Below, in pieces: positions 35,825 to 45,700 of a DNA stretch of 64,000 nucleotides. Source of the DNA: Bacteroidetes bacterium HGW-Bacteroidetes-5 (lineage in GTDB: Bacteria; Bacteroidota; Bacteroidia; Bacteroidales; UBA932); the NCBI GenBank assembly GCA_002842515.1, contig PHDC01000001.1, forward strand, positions 1,860,001 through 1,924,000, read 5' to 3'. How positions within the stretch are numbered: position 1 is the first letter of the stretch; the number at the start of each line of letters is the position of its first letter. Both the position numbers and the translations under genes were made by a program. A model generated the notes under the pieces. It was given only the letters and a program-made list of their open reading frames with translations. It was not told the origin of the DNA and made no database searches.

Positions 35825-37165
35825 ATGAAAAAAACATTAGCTCTTATTTTTGCCCTTTTATCTCTGAATCTTGTTCTTGCACAGAGCGTGATAATCTCGG
35901 GTAAGGTGACAAGCGAGAAGAGGCCTGCCGATCTCTCTCTTGTGACAATTGTTGACGGAAATACCGCTGTTATTGCAACTGCCGTGCCTTCTGCCGATGG
36001 ATCATTCGGATTTGCTTTTACGCCTGACTATGAGGGTTTCTTTATGATAGGCGGCGCCAAGGAGACGGATGTTCAGTTCCCGGTTTACATTAAGGGGGGT
36101 GAAAATTTTAATGTTGTCATAAATGATAAGGCAATAGTCTATGAGGGGAAGCTCTCTGCGGAGAATAAAATTCTGGCTCAGTGGGTTGCTATGAGCGAAG
36201 TTGTCCGGAATAAATCTCACTACTGGATGACCACTCAGAGCATATTCAAAGATTTCTTCCCTGAACTTGAGGTGCTGGCTGCAAAGGTTCCTGCATTCGT
36301 TGCCGGGATTAACACCAGGAATGTGAAGTTTAATGCTCTTATGAAGGACTATGTGAAGTTCTCTACCGAGTATTATGCAATCAACTTCTTAAGGGTTCCC
36401 AGACAATCTCATCCGGATAAAAATGAGTTGACTAACTATTACAAAACAATAGTGACTCCAAACCACTTCCTGAATGACAATGTCTTGCAGATTCCTTTGA
36501 GCAAGAGGTATATCTCTATGTATGTCTCTTTTGCTTGCAGCGATGACAGAGATACAGATAAACAGCTTCTCCATCTGGTAACAGATAAGCAGAAGGCATT
36601 ACTACTCTCTTATTCTGTGCTTCCATATATCAAAAGCTATGATCTTTATCTGGATTTTGTCGGGAAGTATGGGAAGTATTTTGCAACTCCCGACCAGAAA
36701 AAACTTCTTGACGAGACCGGTGCAAAGCTCTATGAGACCAAAGCCGGTGGTGTAGCAGCCAACTTCACATACCCCGACGCAAGCGGTAAGATGATCTCTC
36801 TCTCCGATTTCAAAGGTAAAGTGGTGCTTGTAGATGTTTGGGCCACCTGGTGCGGCCCCTGCAAGCAGCAGATCCCTTTTATGAAGAAACTCGAGGAGGA
36901 GCTTCACGGGATGGATGTTGTTATCCTGAGTGTCTCGGTTGACGAGGAGAAGGATAAAGAGAAGTGGAAGCAGATGGTTATTGACGAGAAGCTTGGCGGT
37001 GTACATATTTTTGCCAGCGGATGGAGTAAAATCTGCAAAGATTATAAGATCACAGGTATCCCTCGTTTTATGCTCTTTGACAAGAACGGTAATGTAATCT
37101 CTACAGAGGCCCCAAGACCATCGGACCCTGCACTTAAGACTCTAATAATGAAGTATCTTAAATAG
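35825..37165 (+). CDS. TlpA-like thioredoxin-domain protein
   Basis: A 446-residue exported protein (signal peptide about 1-19). About 20-110 resembles the DUF4369 beta domain; the middle is helical; the C-terminal TlpA/ResA domain starts near GVAANFTYPDASGKMISLSD and has the redox motif WCGPC (Cys343/Cys346) and the cis-Pro loop ITGIPRFMLFD. Acts as a periplasmic thiol-disulfide oxidoreductase. Likely the end of the module 1 operon with the next gene separated by a hairpin. Suggests that the imported ligand carries disulfides or needs reduction (inference). Confidence 0.92.
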   Translation: MKKTLALIFALLSLNLVLAQSVIISGKVTSEKRPADLSLVTIVDGNTAVIATAVPSADGSFGFAFTPDYEGFFMIGGAKETDVQFPVYIKGGENFNVVINDKAIVYEGKLSAENKILAQWVAMSEVVRNKSHYWMTTQSIFKDFFPELEVLAAKVPAFVAGINTRNVKFNALMKDYVKFSTEYYAINFLRVPRQSHPDKNELTNYYKTIVTPNHFLNDNVLQIPLSKRYISMYVSFACSDDRDTDKQLLHLVTDKQKALLLSYSVLPYIKSYDLYLDFVGKYGKYFATPDQKKLLDETGAKLYETKAGGVAANFTYPDASGKMISLSDFKGKVVLVDVWATWCGPCKQQIPFMKKLEEELHGMDVVILSVSVDEEKDKEKWKQMVIDEKLGGVHIFASGWSKICKDYKITGIPRFMLFDKNGNVISTEAPRPSDPALKTLIMKYLK

Positions 37166-37205
37166 ACCGCTCTTTATTTATTGAAATAATTTCCGGGTAA
37201 TTCAT

Positions 37206-37286
37206 TCCGGTCACCGCACACAAAGTTAAGTTGTTAATTGGGTTAATGGTTAGTAGTTTGTATGTGCAGTGGCCGGATTTTTATTT
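37206..37286 (+). terminator. Candidate terminator after the TlpA-like gene
   Basis: Arms 37206-37220 and 37263-37277 pair at 14 of 15 positions (one G-U) around a 42-nt loop, and the 3' arm is followed by TTTTTATTTT. The large loop lowers confidence. Confidence 0.5.
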
Positions 37287-37317
37287 TATAAAGTTTAACA
37301 CTAATAATTTCTATTAA

Positions 37318-38028
37318 ATGAAAACAAATGTTCTACTATCTGCACTACTAATTATCAACTTTATCTCTCCATTTTACAGCTTTGCAAATGGAATTTCCAC
37401 TCCTGACGCAGACAAAAACAGACCTCTTATCAAGACTATAGACAGTATATCTGTAATTAGTAAAGAGCTTACACTTATTGTGGTTGGTTATGAGGGTTGT
37501 GCTCCTTGCAAAATGCTTAAAAACAGCGACTATTATAAAAAACTTGCCATAGGCAAAACCTATCTGGACATCCTTAACAGCAACGATGAGAAGCTTTTTG
37601 CTCAACTCTTTTTAATAACCGGCTATCCTACATCCATTGTAATGGATAGTGAGTGGAATCTAAAAAGCATTGTTCTTGGCTACCGCAACTACGAAGCCCG
37701 TATGGATTCGGTGCTTAATGCCGGAGCACAACTATACGATATACGGCTTAAAGATATTACGAAAGAGAGGGCGATTGAGATGTTCGGGTATGCACTTAAG
37801 GCTTTGCGTTGCTACTGGAGTGGCGACTATATGCAGATGCAGAGGTTAGCTCTTAAATCGCGTGAAAACGGCGAATATTTTTTCAACAACTATCTGCTTT
37901 ATGTAGCGGCAACAAAGAGGGGAGATTCCGGCGATGCAGCACTCTACAAAAACGAAATTGCCACCAAATTTTCCGACAAAATGCACCGCTCAATCTACGC
38001 CGAAATGTTCACCGAAATGCAGCTCTGA
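37318..38028 (+). CDS. Exported thioredoxin-fold protein with CAPC motif
   Basis: A 236-residue protein with a signal peptide (about 1-23) and a thioredoxin-like domain: LTLIVVGYEGCAPCKML (Cys61/Cys64) and GYPTSIVMDSEWNLKSIVLGY with the cis-Pro. The C-terminal 90 residues are helical (KDITKERAIEMFGYALKALR) and of no family I recognise. Probably periplasmic. It lies after a terminator-like hairpin, so may be expressed separately from module 1, and is followed by a 450-bp gap. Confidence 0.8.
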   Translation: MKTNVLLSALLIINFISPFYSFANGISTPDADKNRPLIKTIDSISVISKELTLIVVGYEGCAPCKMLKNSDYYKKLAIGKTYLDILNSNDEKLFAQLFLITGYPTSIVMDSEWNLKSIVLGYRNYEARMDSVLNAGAQLYDIRLKDITKERAIEMFGYALKALRCYWSGDYMQMQRLALKSRENGEYFFNNYLLYVAATKRGDSGDAALYKNEIATKFSDKMHRSIYAEMFTEMQL

Positions 38029-38044
38029 TGAGGGCGGCATTTCG

Positions 38045-38149
38045 GCTCTGAAATTTTTTGCTTTTTTCCACATAATCAGTGGTTTAGCCAGTTTTTCGGT
38101 TTTGCCGTAACTCGCTGTACAACAGGCAAAAAGCAAAAAATCTCAGAGC
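38045..38149. repeat. Large inverted repeat downstream of the CAPC protein
   Basis: GCTCTGAAATTTTTTGCTTTTT (from 38045) is nearly the reverse complement of AAAAAGCAAAAAATCTCAGAGC (38128-38149), one mismatch in 22, around a 60-nt middle. The arms include T-runs in both directions, so it could be a bidirectional terminator closing module 1 or the remnant of a mobile element. Confidence 0.6.
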
Positions 38150-38477
38150 TGCATTTCCCATCCTGCCGCAAACTGATGTGAAAAAGGCCATAAATAGCAA
38201 AGAATCATACAATTAATTTGGAATTTATGCAGTAATTACATAAATTTGTTAAGAGATTGAAAAGTTGAAAAACTCAGGGTAAATTTCACGAAAATTTGAG
38301 TCCCGCAAACTTAAAAACCGTTTTGAAATTTACTCAAAGATCAACCCCTGGCAAGGAATATGAACTATTAATGTAAATACAAAACGGCGAACAAAGTTAG
38401 CAAATTCTCGTAGCAATTATCAATTATTGCGGATTGACAAAATCATTTCCAGTTACAAATTTCAAAAACTAATATTT
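38150..38477. other. AT-rich gap before the Cys-rich peptide gene
   Basis: Apart from the promoter at 38217-38248 I see no gene or RNA structure that I can support. The leader from that promoter to the ATG at 38478 would be about 225 nt, long for this genome, so an untranslated regulatory region is possible. Confidence 0.5.
38217..38248 (+). promoter_or_regulatory. Bacteroides-type promoter of the peptide island
   Basis: TTTG (38217-38220), 20-nt spacer, TAAATTTG (38241-38248), a full match to the TTTG-N19-21-TAnnTTTG consensus. It lies upstream of four co-directional genes. Confidence 0.65.
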
Positions 38478-38798
38478 ATGAAAAAAACACTTTCAGCAAT
38501 ACTTTTAAGTATTATAATTTTTGTTGCTAACAGCTCATCAACAAAAGCTCAATCTTTACCGGGATCTTGTCCTGATGGATTGGTGTGGGACCCGGATATC
38601 TTTATGTGTGTAACAGGGGATCCGGCAATTATCACCTGCGATTCTGGTTCGAGTGGGTATTGCTTCGAACTTAGATTCGATGATGAAAACAATTTGTATT
38701 GTCCTTGGGACTGTTTCTGGACAGGAAAAGCTAACGATTATTGTAATAGATTTTACGCTGTTCTGTTAAATCTCTGTATATCATTAGGTAGCGATTAG
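38478..38798 (+). CDS. Small secreted eight-cysteine protein
   Basis: A 106-residue precursor; the start at MKKTLSAIL is chosen because it begins a normal signal peptide (to about residue 25, STKAQS). The mature part of about 80 residues has eight cysteines in the contexts SCPDGL, MCVTG, TCDSG, YCFEL, YCPWDC, YCNR and LCIS, probably forming four disulfides. CPDGLVWDPDIFMCV looks like a chitin-binding type 2 half-motif, but the rest does not fit. I recognise no family. It lies 2 bp before a 6-bladed beta-propeller gene, the place where NVEALA-type peptides occur in Bacteroides. Confidence 0.7.
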   Translation: MKKTLSAILLSIIIFVANSSSTKAQSLPGSCPDGLVWDPDIFMCVTGDPAIITCDSGSSGYCFELRFDDENNLYCPWDCFWTGKANDYCNRFYAVLLNLCISLGSD

Positions 38799-38800
38799 TT

Positions 38801-39955
38801 ATGAGAAATAGACAGTACAATTTTTTAATTACACTTTTCACTATTTTATCATCAGTCTCGTGCATAAATGGTGCACGAGATTTTGATAAAGGGAGTAATA
38901 TTATTGGTGTTGATTTAGATACAATTCAATTTCAACCATCAATTAATAACTTATTTGAAAAAGTGGAGATTATTCCGCTTGAGACTAGGAAAGAATCAAT
39001 TATTGAGTCTGCATCAAGGCTTAAGCATCAGGTATATAATGACAAACACTATATTTTGTCTGTAAAACAAAATAAACTTTTTGTTTTTGACCGTAAGGGA
39101 AATTTTGTAAAGACTATTGACAAAATAGGAAATGGTCCCGGTGAGTACAGGATGATTTATGATTTCGAGATTTCCCGTTTCGATGGCAAACTGCATTTGA
39201 TGACTCCATATGGCAGAATGTTAATATATGATAGTGAAGGGGATAAATTTATTGAGAGTTTTCATCTGCCAGACAGTATAAGAGCGGTTCATCAGTTTAA
39301 GATTTTAAATGAAGACATTTATGTATTTAACTCAGATTCAGAAAACAGTGATCTATATTTTTACTCCAAAAGTAAAAACACAATAGTGTTGAGTCTATCA
39401 GTTATGCCAAATTTTCTTACTTCGACTCCGTTTAAGTATGCAAGAACACCCTTCTATTATTACAAAGACTCCTTAAGATATTTTATGGGTTATGACGGTA
39501 CCGTTTTTAATATCAATCCGCAAAACTATTCTCTTGAAAAGAGATATTTTCTTGATTTTGGCAAACGTAACTTTATGTTGGAAAACTTACCTTTAAATGA
39601 GTCTGTAATCTATTATTTTGAACATTATAAAAGCATTTCAAATAAGATAGCTACAGGTTTTGCTATTTACTTTGAAACAGATAAATATCTGATATCGAGA
39701 TATAGTTATAACAACAATCACAACTATCTATTTTATAACAAATCAAATAAAACATTAATGACTGCCTTTAAATTAAAAGAGGGTATTCAATTGAGTTTAA
39801 ATTTTTTGGAAAAGGATACTTTATATAGTTTTATACCAGTTGAATTTGCTCATCTATATGTAAATGATAAAGTTGTAAGCCAGGAGAATTTCAATAGACT
39901 TCAAATGCTTAGTAGTGATTCGAATATGTTCATTATCAAATATGTATTAAAATAA
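38801..39955 (+). CDS. 6-bladed beta-propeller lipoprotein
   Basis: A 384-residue lipoprotein (lipobox SSVSC) of the 6-bladed beta-propeller family common in Bacteroides. Diagnostic features are KVEIIPLETRKESIIES, LFVFDRKGNFVKTIDKIGNGPGEY split at KIGNGPGEY, and YFMGYDGTVFNI. Such proteins cluster with small secreted peptides and thioredoxin-like proteins; their role is unknown, perhaps peptide binding or export. Clearly more AT-rich than the SusCD genes, suggesting separate acquisition. Confidence 0.85.
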   Translation: MRNRQYNFLITLFTILSSVSCINGARDFDKGSNIIGVDLDTIQFQPSINNLFEKVEIIPLETRKESIIESASRLKHQVYNDKHYILSVKQNKLFVFDRKGNFVKTIDKIGNGPGEYRMIYDFEISRFDGKLHLMTPYGRMLIYDSEGDKFIESFHLPDSIRAVHQFKILNEDIYVFNSDSENSDLYFYSKSKNTIVLSLSVMPNFLTSTPFKYARTPFYYYKDSLRYFMGYDGTVFNINPQNYSLEKRYFLDFGKRNFMLENLPLNESVIYYFEHYKSISNKIATGFAIYFETDKYLISRYSYNNNHNYLFYNKSNKTLMTAFKLKEGIQLSLNFLEKDTLYSFIPVEFAHLYVNDKVVSQENFNRLQMLSSDSNMFIIKYVLK

Positions 39956-39964
39956 TGAGAGAAG

Positions 39965-40561
39965 ATGAAAATAAGTAAATTAACTGCAACGATTTTATTA
40001 GTATTAAGCATATTAACCAGTGTTTTCGTTTGTCTGATTTATCTGAGTATAAATAAGAGTTTTAGCCCAAGTACAGATAATAAAAGCGATATCACAAAAT
40101 TGATTCTCTTAACACAGGCTCATACATCTGCAGAAAATGATAATTTATACATAGATTCGGACAAAATTTTAGAGTATTGTTCCAGAAACGGGTTATCTGA
40201 CTCACCCGTTTTTGTCATCAACTATTCGTTACTGCACTGTAAATCCTGTATAGACTTTGTTGTAAAGACATTAAAAGAGAAGCTCATTGACTTGGAACAA
40301 CGTAAAAACATTCTTTTTGTTGCTAAGGATTTCAGGGAAGAGAGTAAAAGCAAGTACGGGAACTCTGTATTCTTAAAACCGGGAAAAGCATTGGATATTC
40401 CTGCAGATAATTGCGGAATGCCGTTTGTTTTTGTCTATTACAAGGGTCAGATTTTGCACACTTTCATTCCGGATATTGCCAACAAAAATGTATTTCTTTC
40501 ATACCTCGATGTGATTTTTAAGAGGTATAATATTATCGGGCCAGAATCTTCAATAACTTGA
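39965..40561 (+). CDS. Membrane-anchored protein with CxxC motif
   Basis: A 198-residue protein with one N-terminal membrane anchor (about 8-28) and a soluble domain carrying HCKSC (Cys92/Cys95), preceded by FVINYSLLHC and followed by NILFVAKD and CGMPFVFVYYKG. The strand order and Pro-containing CGMPF segment suggest a shortened thioredoxin-like fold, though CKSC is not a canonical CGPC. It lies 9 bp after the propeller gene and could handle the disulfides of the Cys-rich peptide (inference). Confidence 0.7.
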   Translation: MKISKLTATILLVLSILTSVFVCLIYLSINKSFSPSTDNKSDITKLILLTQAHTSAENDNLYIDSDKILEYCSRNGLSDSPVFVINYSLLHCKSCIDFVVKTLKEKLIDLEQRKNILFVAKDFREESKSKYGNSVFLKPGKALDIPADNCGMPFVFVYYKGQILHTFIPDIANKNVFLSYLDVIFKRYNIIGPESSIT

Positions 40562-40567
40562 TAAATA

Positions 40568-40960
40568 ATGATTATGACAAAAAAAATTCTTACACTAATT
40601 TTTTCGATGTTCCTTATTGTCTCGCTTACCTATTCACAAGGAGTCACTAAGGAGGAGAGGCAGTTGTATGAAAAGCTATTAAAGCAAGACAGCACACTTA
40701 CAACCCGGGAGCTAGAGCTAAAATACAAAGTATTTGAGCTTTATACCCAGATACATACCGATGGTAAAAAGATCTATACCAACCTAAAGGAGGAGGATTT
40801 CAAAAAGAGAGAGGTCCCGCTTTTCTTTTATGTAGATTTTGTAAAAGGTCTGGAGGGGATGAATAAAATGATAAGCGAAGGCTCCGGCCTTACACCTGCC
40901 CAAGTACACGCGATGGTAAAAAGTATTAAAGAGGGATATAGCAAGATGAGTAAGAAGTAA
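40568..40960 (+). CDS. Small secreted helical protein, unknown function
   Basis: A 130-residue protein with a signal peptide (about 1-23, LIVSLTYSQG). The mature part is charged and helical (EERQLYEKLLKQDSTLTTRE; AQVHAMVKSIKEGYSKM), without cysteines. No family recognised. It starts 6 bp after the CxxC gene and is the last gene of the island before the module 2 sigma gene; an ATG two codons further is an equal start candidate. Confidence 0.65.
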   Translation: MIMTKKILTLIFSMFLIVSLTYSQGVTKEERQLYEKLLKQDSTLTTRELELKYKVFELYTQIHTDGKKIYTNLKEEDFKKREVPLFFYVDFVKGLEGMNKMISEGSGLTPAQVHAMVKSIKEGYSKMSKK

Positions 40961-41026
40961 TCTATAAAAGAGTTGTAATTGATTGGTTGCTGGAAGAGAT
41001 TTAGCTTGGTTTCAAACTTGTTTTTT

Positions 41027-41034
41027 TATATTTG
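41027..41034 (+). promoter_or_regulatory. Candidate -7 box before module 2 sigma
   Basis: TATATTTG ends 13 nt before the GTG start at 41048. It follows CAAACTTGTT, as also seen before the module 3 sigma gene. No standard -33. Confidence 0.45.
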
Positions 41035-41047
41035 AGAAAATTTTGAA

Positions 41048-41614
41048 GTGGTAGACAATAGTTATAAATTCATTGCACAAGCCATTAAAGAGGGTAATGA
41101 AAAGGTGTTTGCCGCCTTTATGGCTTCTGAATTCAATAACATTGTCCACTTTATAAATCACTTTGTTAAACACTTCGAGGTTGCAAATGATCTGGCTCAA
41201 GAGACATTTATCTCACTGTGGTTTTCAAGAGAAACTATTGACCCGAATCAAAATTTCCGCTCCTATATATTTAGAATTGCTAAAAACAAATCTCTAAACC
41301 AGTTGCGCCAACAATATATGTGGTGTACAGATAGTCTGGAAAAGAAGAATATAGATCTGTCAATAAACACACTAAAGAGTGAGCAGGTTGACACCGAGAT
41401 AATGGCACTTGAATTGGAAGAGCTAATTGAGAGAACCTATTCACAACTCCCCACAACCTATAGGGAGAGTTTTATTTTAAGCAGAAAAATGGGGATGACC
41501 TATGAGGAGATAGCTGAATCAAAAGGTTTGTCAGCTAAGACAATTGAGTACCATATAAGTAAAGCCCTTATATTTTTCAGGAAAAGACTCTCAGGTTATT
41601 TTAAAATATTTTAA
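41048..41614 (+). CDS. ECF RNA polymerase sigma factor (FecI-like), module 2
   Basis: A 188-residue ECF sigma with GTG start. Region 2 contains FEVANDLAQETFISLWFSRE; region 4 contains LPTTYRESFILSRKMGMTYE and the HTH IAESKGLSAKTIEYHISKAL. It should be held inactive by the FecR encoded next and direct transcription of the module 2 susCD operon. Its stop codon overlaps the AGGGA half of a bipartite junction element. Confidence 0.93.
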   Translation: MVDNSYKFIAQAIKEGNEKVFAAFMASEFNNIVHFINHFVKHFEVANDLAQETFISLWFSRETIDPNQNFRSYIFRIAKNKSLNQLRQQYMWCTDSLEKKNIDLSINTLKSEQVDTEIMALELEELIERTYSQLPTTYRESFILSRKMGMTYEEIAESKGLSAKTIEYHISKALIFFRKRLSGYFKIF

Positions 41615-41640
41615 GGGATAAGGTAAAATTTTGTGTATTG
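41611..41640 (+). promoter_or_regulatory. Bipartite element AGGGA-N14-GTGTATT before FecR (module 2)
   Basis: AGGGA at 41614-41618 and GTGTATT at 41633-41639 with a 14-nt spacer. The same arrangement is found before susC of modules 2 and 3. Could be a promoter recognised by the cognate ECF sigma. Confidence 0.5.
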
Positions 41641-41657
41641 TTATTGTGTATGTAGAA

Positions 41658-42662
41658 ATGAATAAAGAGAGAATTATAAAACATTTGAGGGGATTAACCT
41701 CTGCTTCGGAGAAAGAGGAGCTGCTAAACTGGGTGAATCAGAACGAGGAGAATGCGGCACTTCTCAATACGATAAGATCTGAATTTGTATTTGACAATCT
41801 CCCATACAGGATGATTGACAGGCAAACTCAATCCGAGGTTATGAGGAGGGTTAAAGATAACCACCCATTTAGAGGGAGGATTTTAAGAGCGGCTGCAGTA
41901 GTGTTGATCTCTCTGATGTCTATTGCTGTTTATGAGCTTGTTAACAAGAAGGAGGAGTCGCCATCGCTTTCTACAGTAACTTCAGTTAAGATCATTCCTG
42001 AACAGAGGCAGATAACTACTCTGTACAAGGTAAATCCTGGAGTGAAAGGTCTGGTTAATCTTCCGGACGGGAGCAGTGTTTGGCTCAATAGTAACAGTAC
42101 ACTTGAAGTCCCGGATAAGTTTGATTCTCTTGCCAGAGTCGTAGAGCTAAATGGAGAGGGATACTTTTATGTAGAATCGAACAGTGAGTGGCCAATGTTT
42201 GTAAAGACAAAGAAGGGGATTACCGTTAAAGTTACCGGAACCGAATTCAACCTTCTATCTTATGATAATGATAGGGAATTGAAATTTACACTACTTTCAG
42301 GGCAGGCCAGCCTCATAAGGGAGAGCACAAAAGAAGAATTCAGTGTAAAGGTTATGGAAGAGATTGTTATCCCGGGCAATCCAAAAGTTGCAGGTAAAAG
42401 AGGAGCTGCTCGCGTAAAGCTAAATACCGGCTGGAAAGATGGACTATTGGTTTTTGAAGATACTCCTATGACTGATGTGATTAAGAAGATGGAGAGATGG
42501 TATGGAGTCAGCTTTACCGTAAGCGATAGCAATATCTATTCATACTGCTTTACGGCAACCTTCACCTCGGAATCAGTAACGCAGGTTCTGGAACTACTCA
42601 GAATTACTTCAAACATAGGCTATTCCATAAAAAATAAAAATGTGACTCTACATTTTAAGTAG
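41658..42662 (+). CDS. FecR-family anti-sigma factor, module 2
   Basis: A 334-residue inner-membrane anti-sigma factor. The start is the ATG of MNKERIIKHLRG, which aligns with MEELIIKYLKG of the module 3 FecR; the longer ORF adds only hydrophobic codons from the junction. Cytoplasmic part to about 75, transmembrane helix about 76-95 (AAAVVLISLMSIAVYEL), FecR domain (GLVNLPDGSSVWLNSNSTLE; VKVTGTEFNLLSY) and C-terminal domain (MTDVIKKMERWYGVSF). Acts with the sigma at 41048 and the STN domain at 42723. Confidence 0.93.
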   Translation: MNKERIIKHLRGLTSASEKEELLNWVNQNEENAALLNTIRSEFVFDNLPYRMIDRQTQSEVMRRVKDNHPFRGRILRAAAVVLISLMSIAVYELVNKKEESPSLSTVTSVKIIPEQRQITTLYKVNPGVKGLVNLPDGSSVWLNSNSTLEVPDKFDSLARVVELNGEGYFYVESNSEWPMFVKTKKGITVKVTGTEFNLLSYDNDRELKFTLLSGQASLIRESTKEEFSVKVMEEIVIPGNPKVAGKRGAARVKLNTGWKDGLLVFEDTPMTDVIKKMERWYGVSFTVSDSNIYSYCFTATFTSESVTQVLELLRITSNIGYSIKNKNVTLHFK

Positions 42663-42670
42663 ATTTTTTT

Positions 42671-42720
42671 AGGGAACATAATTTTTTTTGTGTATTAGCG
42701 TTATAACCTAACACAAAAAA
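42671..42720 (+). promoter_or_regulatory. Bipartite element and hairpin before module 2 SusC
   Basis: AGGGA (42671-42675), 14 nt, GTGTATT (42690-42696). The same segment can form a hairpin: TTTTTTGTGT..TAG (42684-42698) pairs with CTAACACAAAAAA (42708-42720), leaving a 2-nt bulge and ending 2 nt before the ATG. Confidence 0.5.
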
Positions 42721-42722
42721 GT

Positions 42723-45700
42723 ATGAAAAAACTGAAGAGCCTATCAGCTATCAGAAGATTGTCAGGATTTTTATTCTTCCTTCTTCTTTTCCTATCTTTT
42801 TCAGAAAATGTCAGTGCACAAAAGGTCACGATTAATTTGACCAATGTACCTCTGGTAAATGTTCTAAAAGAGATAGAAAGCAAAACTCCCTACACTTTCG
42901 TTTACACCAGCTCTTTGATTGATGTTAAGAAGAGAGTGTCAATTAGTGTTATCAATGAGGAGATTGTTCCTTTGTTAGATAAACTTCTCTCAGGTACAGA
43001 GATCTCGTACAAAATTGTAGATAAACAAATCACGCTCTCCCCCAAAGAGTTCAAGAATGAAAAGCAGAACTCCTCAGTACAACAGCAAACCGGGAGGCGT
43101 ATTTCGGGACTTGTCACTGACGAAACCAAAGAGCTACTGCCGGGCGTTTCTGTACAAAACCTCAACTCAAAAAAGAGGGCATTTTCAGATTCTAAAGGTG
43201 TTTATGAAATTGATGCCAATGACGGAGATCTAATCCGGTTTTATATGATTGGTATGCTTGGGAAGGATGTTATAGTCACTAAAGGGAAAAGCGTTTTCAA
43301 TATTGAGATGCTGACCGATATTGTTCAGTTGGAGGATGTGTTAGTCACAGGATATCAGACTATCTCAAAAGACCGGGCAGCAGGTGCAGTAGGCATTATT
43401 AATGCCGCAGAAATTCAGAACAGACCCTCTGTCGATATTATTTCGGCAATGGACGGAATGTTCGCCGGACTTAGAGTACACGGCGACGGTGGGAGCGAAA
43501 AGCTGACAATAAGAGGTATAAGCACTATGACTATGGGGGTTTCTAATCCTTTGGTAGTTGTAGATGGATTTGCAGTAGAAGATGGACTAGAGAGCATCAA
43601 TCCCAATGATGTTGAAACAATTCACATCCTCAAGGATGCCTCTGCGGCCTCTATCTGGGGTGCCAGATCATCTAACGGAGTCGTTGTAATCACTACAAAA
43701 AAAGCAAAGAAAGGGCTTCACGTAAAATTTAACTCATTTGTCTCTGTACAAGACAAAATTGATATTGAATATGCAAATCCAATCGCATCCTCAAAGGATG
43801 CCCTTAGGTGGGAAAAATACCTTTGGGATAATGACAAAACTTTCTCTTCATTTTCAATCTCCAAGGATGTTGATGGAAACAACAATCCGGCCACTCTGGG
43901 AATCACCCTTATGAATATGAGGGATCTAGGAAGAATTTCTCAAAGCGATTATAATCAACAAATAGCAAGGCTAGAACAGATTGATTATAAGGATGATGTT
44001 TATAAATATCTTTTAGAAAATGCTGTTACTCAAAACTATGATTTCTCCGTTAATGGGGCTTCCGAAAGAAATCAGTATGTGTTTAATGTAAGGTACACAA
44101 AGGATCAATCTGCATTCAAGTACAGTCATAACAGTGAAATTCTCGCCAATTTCAGGAACATATACAGTATCACCCGCTGGCTTGATTTTAACTTTAGTAT
44201 AATGACTAAGTTCTCCAGGAGTAACAATAGCGGAGCCTCACTATCCGATATTAAAAATATATCTCCATATGAGAGGATAATTGACGACAACGGAGGCTAT
44301 ACAAAAATGGTAGGAGCCCATTACCAGGAATTTATTGATGATGTAAACGGCGTGTTCCCAAAGGACTGGAATTATAATCTGCTTCAGGAGATAAAAAGCA
44401 GGGAGTTACTTACCGACAGGAACAGTCTCAGAATGCAGACATCTTTGAATTTTAAACTGTTTAAAGGATTGACCTATGAAACCAAGTTTCAGTATGAACT
44501 ATACAAAACCGAGAACAATAATTACTATAACCAAGATTCTTACTATGTAAGAGACCAGGTAAACAAATGGGTAGATTATAACCCAACAACCAGAAAAGTT
44601 TCTAAACTCTATGTGCCGCTTGGAGGTCAACTTTTAAAGGGATACAGTACTAACCGGGCATATAACTTCGGGAATCAGCTAAAGTATAATCAAACCTTTG
44701 GAAGGCACGAAGTTACAGGAGGTCTCTTTACGGAGATATCTTCAAGCGTAAATAAGTCTTACAGTGCTCCAACCATATTTGGTTACAATCCCGATATGCT
44801 TACCACCCAGACTCCAGAGATTTTTTATCCGATCCATTCATACTGGGGAGCAACAAATTATACATTAAACGGTCTTAGTCCTTCACTATTTTATACAGAC
44901 GAGAGATTCTTCTCAATTCTAGGTAATGCTGCCTATACACTGGATAACAAATACTCACTGACCGGCAGCTTCAGGATTGATGCTTCAAACCTGATTGTTG
45001 AAGATCCGAAATACAGGTATGCACCTTTCTGGTCGGCAGGAGTTAACTGGAAAGCAGACAGAGAGGATTTTATCAAGGAGTTGAGTTTTTTTGATAGACT
45101 AAATATAAGATTCTCTTACGGTCATACCGGTAATGTTGTTACATCAACATCTTTTGTACCACTTGTTACATTGATGGGAGTTTACTCCCCTACGGGCGTG
45201 GAGTATGCAGTCATCAATGACTATGGTAATCCTGCTTTAACCTGGGAGAGAACAAAGAGTACAAACTTTGGTATTGACTTTGCTCTGAAAGGACCTAAGC
45301 TCTACGGAACGATAGAACTATACAATAAGCACGGAATAGACATAGTAGGTGAGATTGACTTGCCGAGGCTGACAGGAACATCGCTTCAAAAATTCAATAC
45401 AGCCGAGATATTGAACAGAGGTGTCGAACTCAACCTTAACTATGAAATCTCTTCACCTTCAATTGATCTTACCTGGCTCACTAAACTCAACTTTAGTTAT
45501 AATCACAGCAAGGTTTTAAGTCTCAAAAGGGTAAGTTATTCTGCTGCAAGTGTAAGAGTTCCGCATTTTGAAGAAGATAGGCCTGTGGGATCAATCTACT
45601 CATATAAATATCTGGGAATGAATGAAAGCAACATTCCATATTTACAAGGTATAGGTGAAAATACCTGGACATTCAATAATGTTGCACCCAGCACCAGCGA

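Noticed and set aside
38478-38798. Chitin-binding type 2 domain protein
   Set aside because: Only one half-motif (CPDG...C) fits; the remaining cysteine spacing does not match the domain.
38478-38798. NVEALA family peptide
   Set aside because: The gene neighbourhood fits, but the NVEALA-type motif after the signal peptide is absent; kept as an analogy only.
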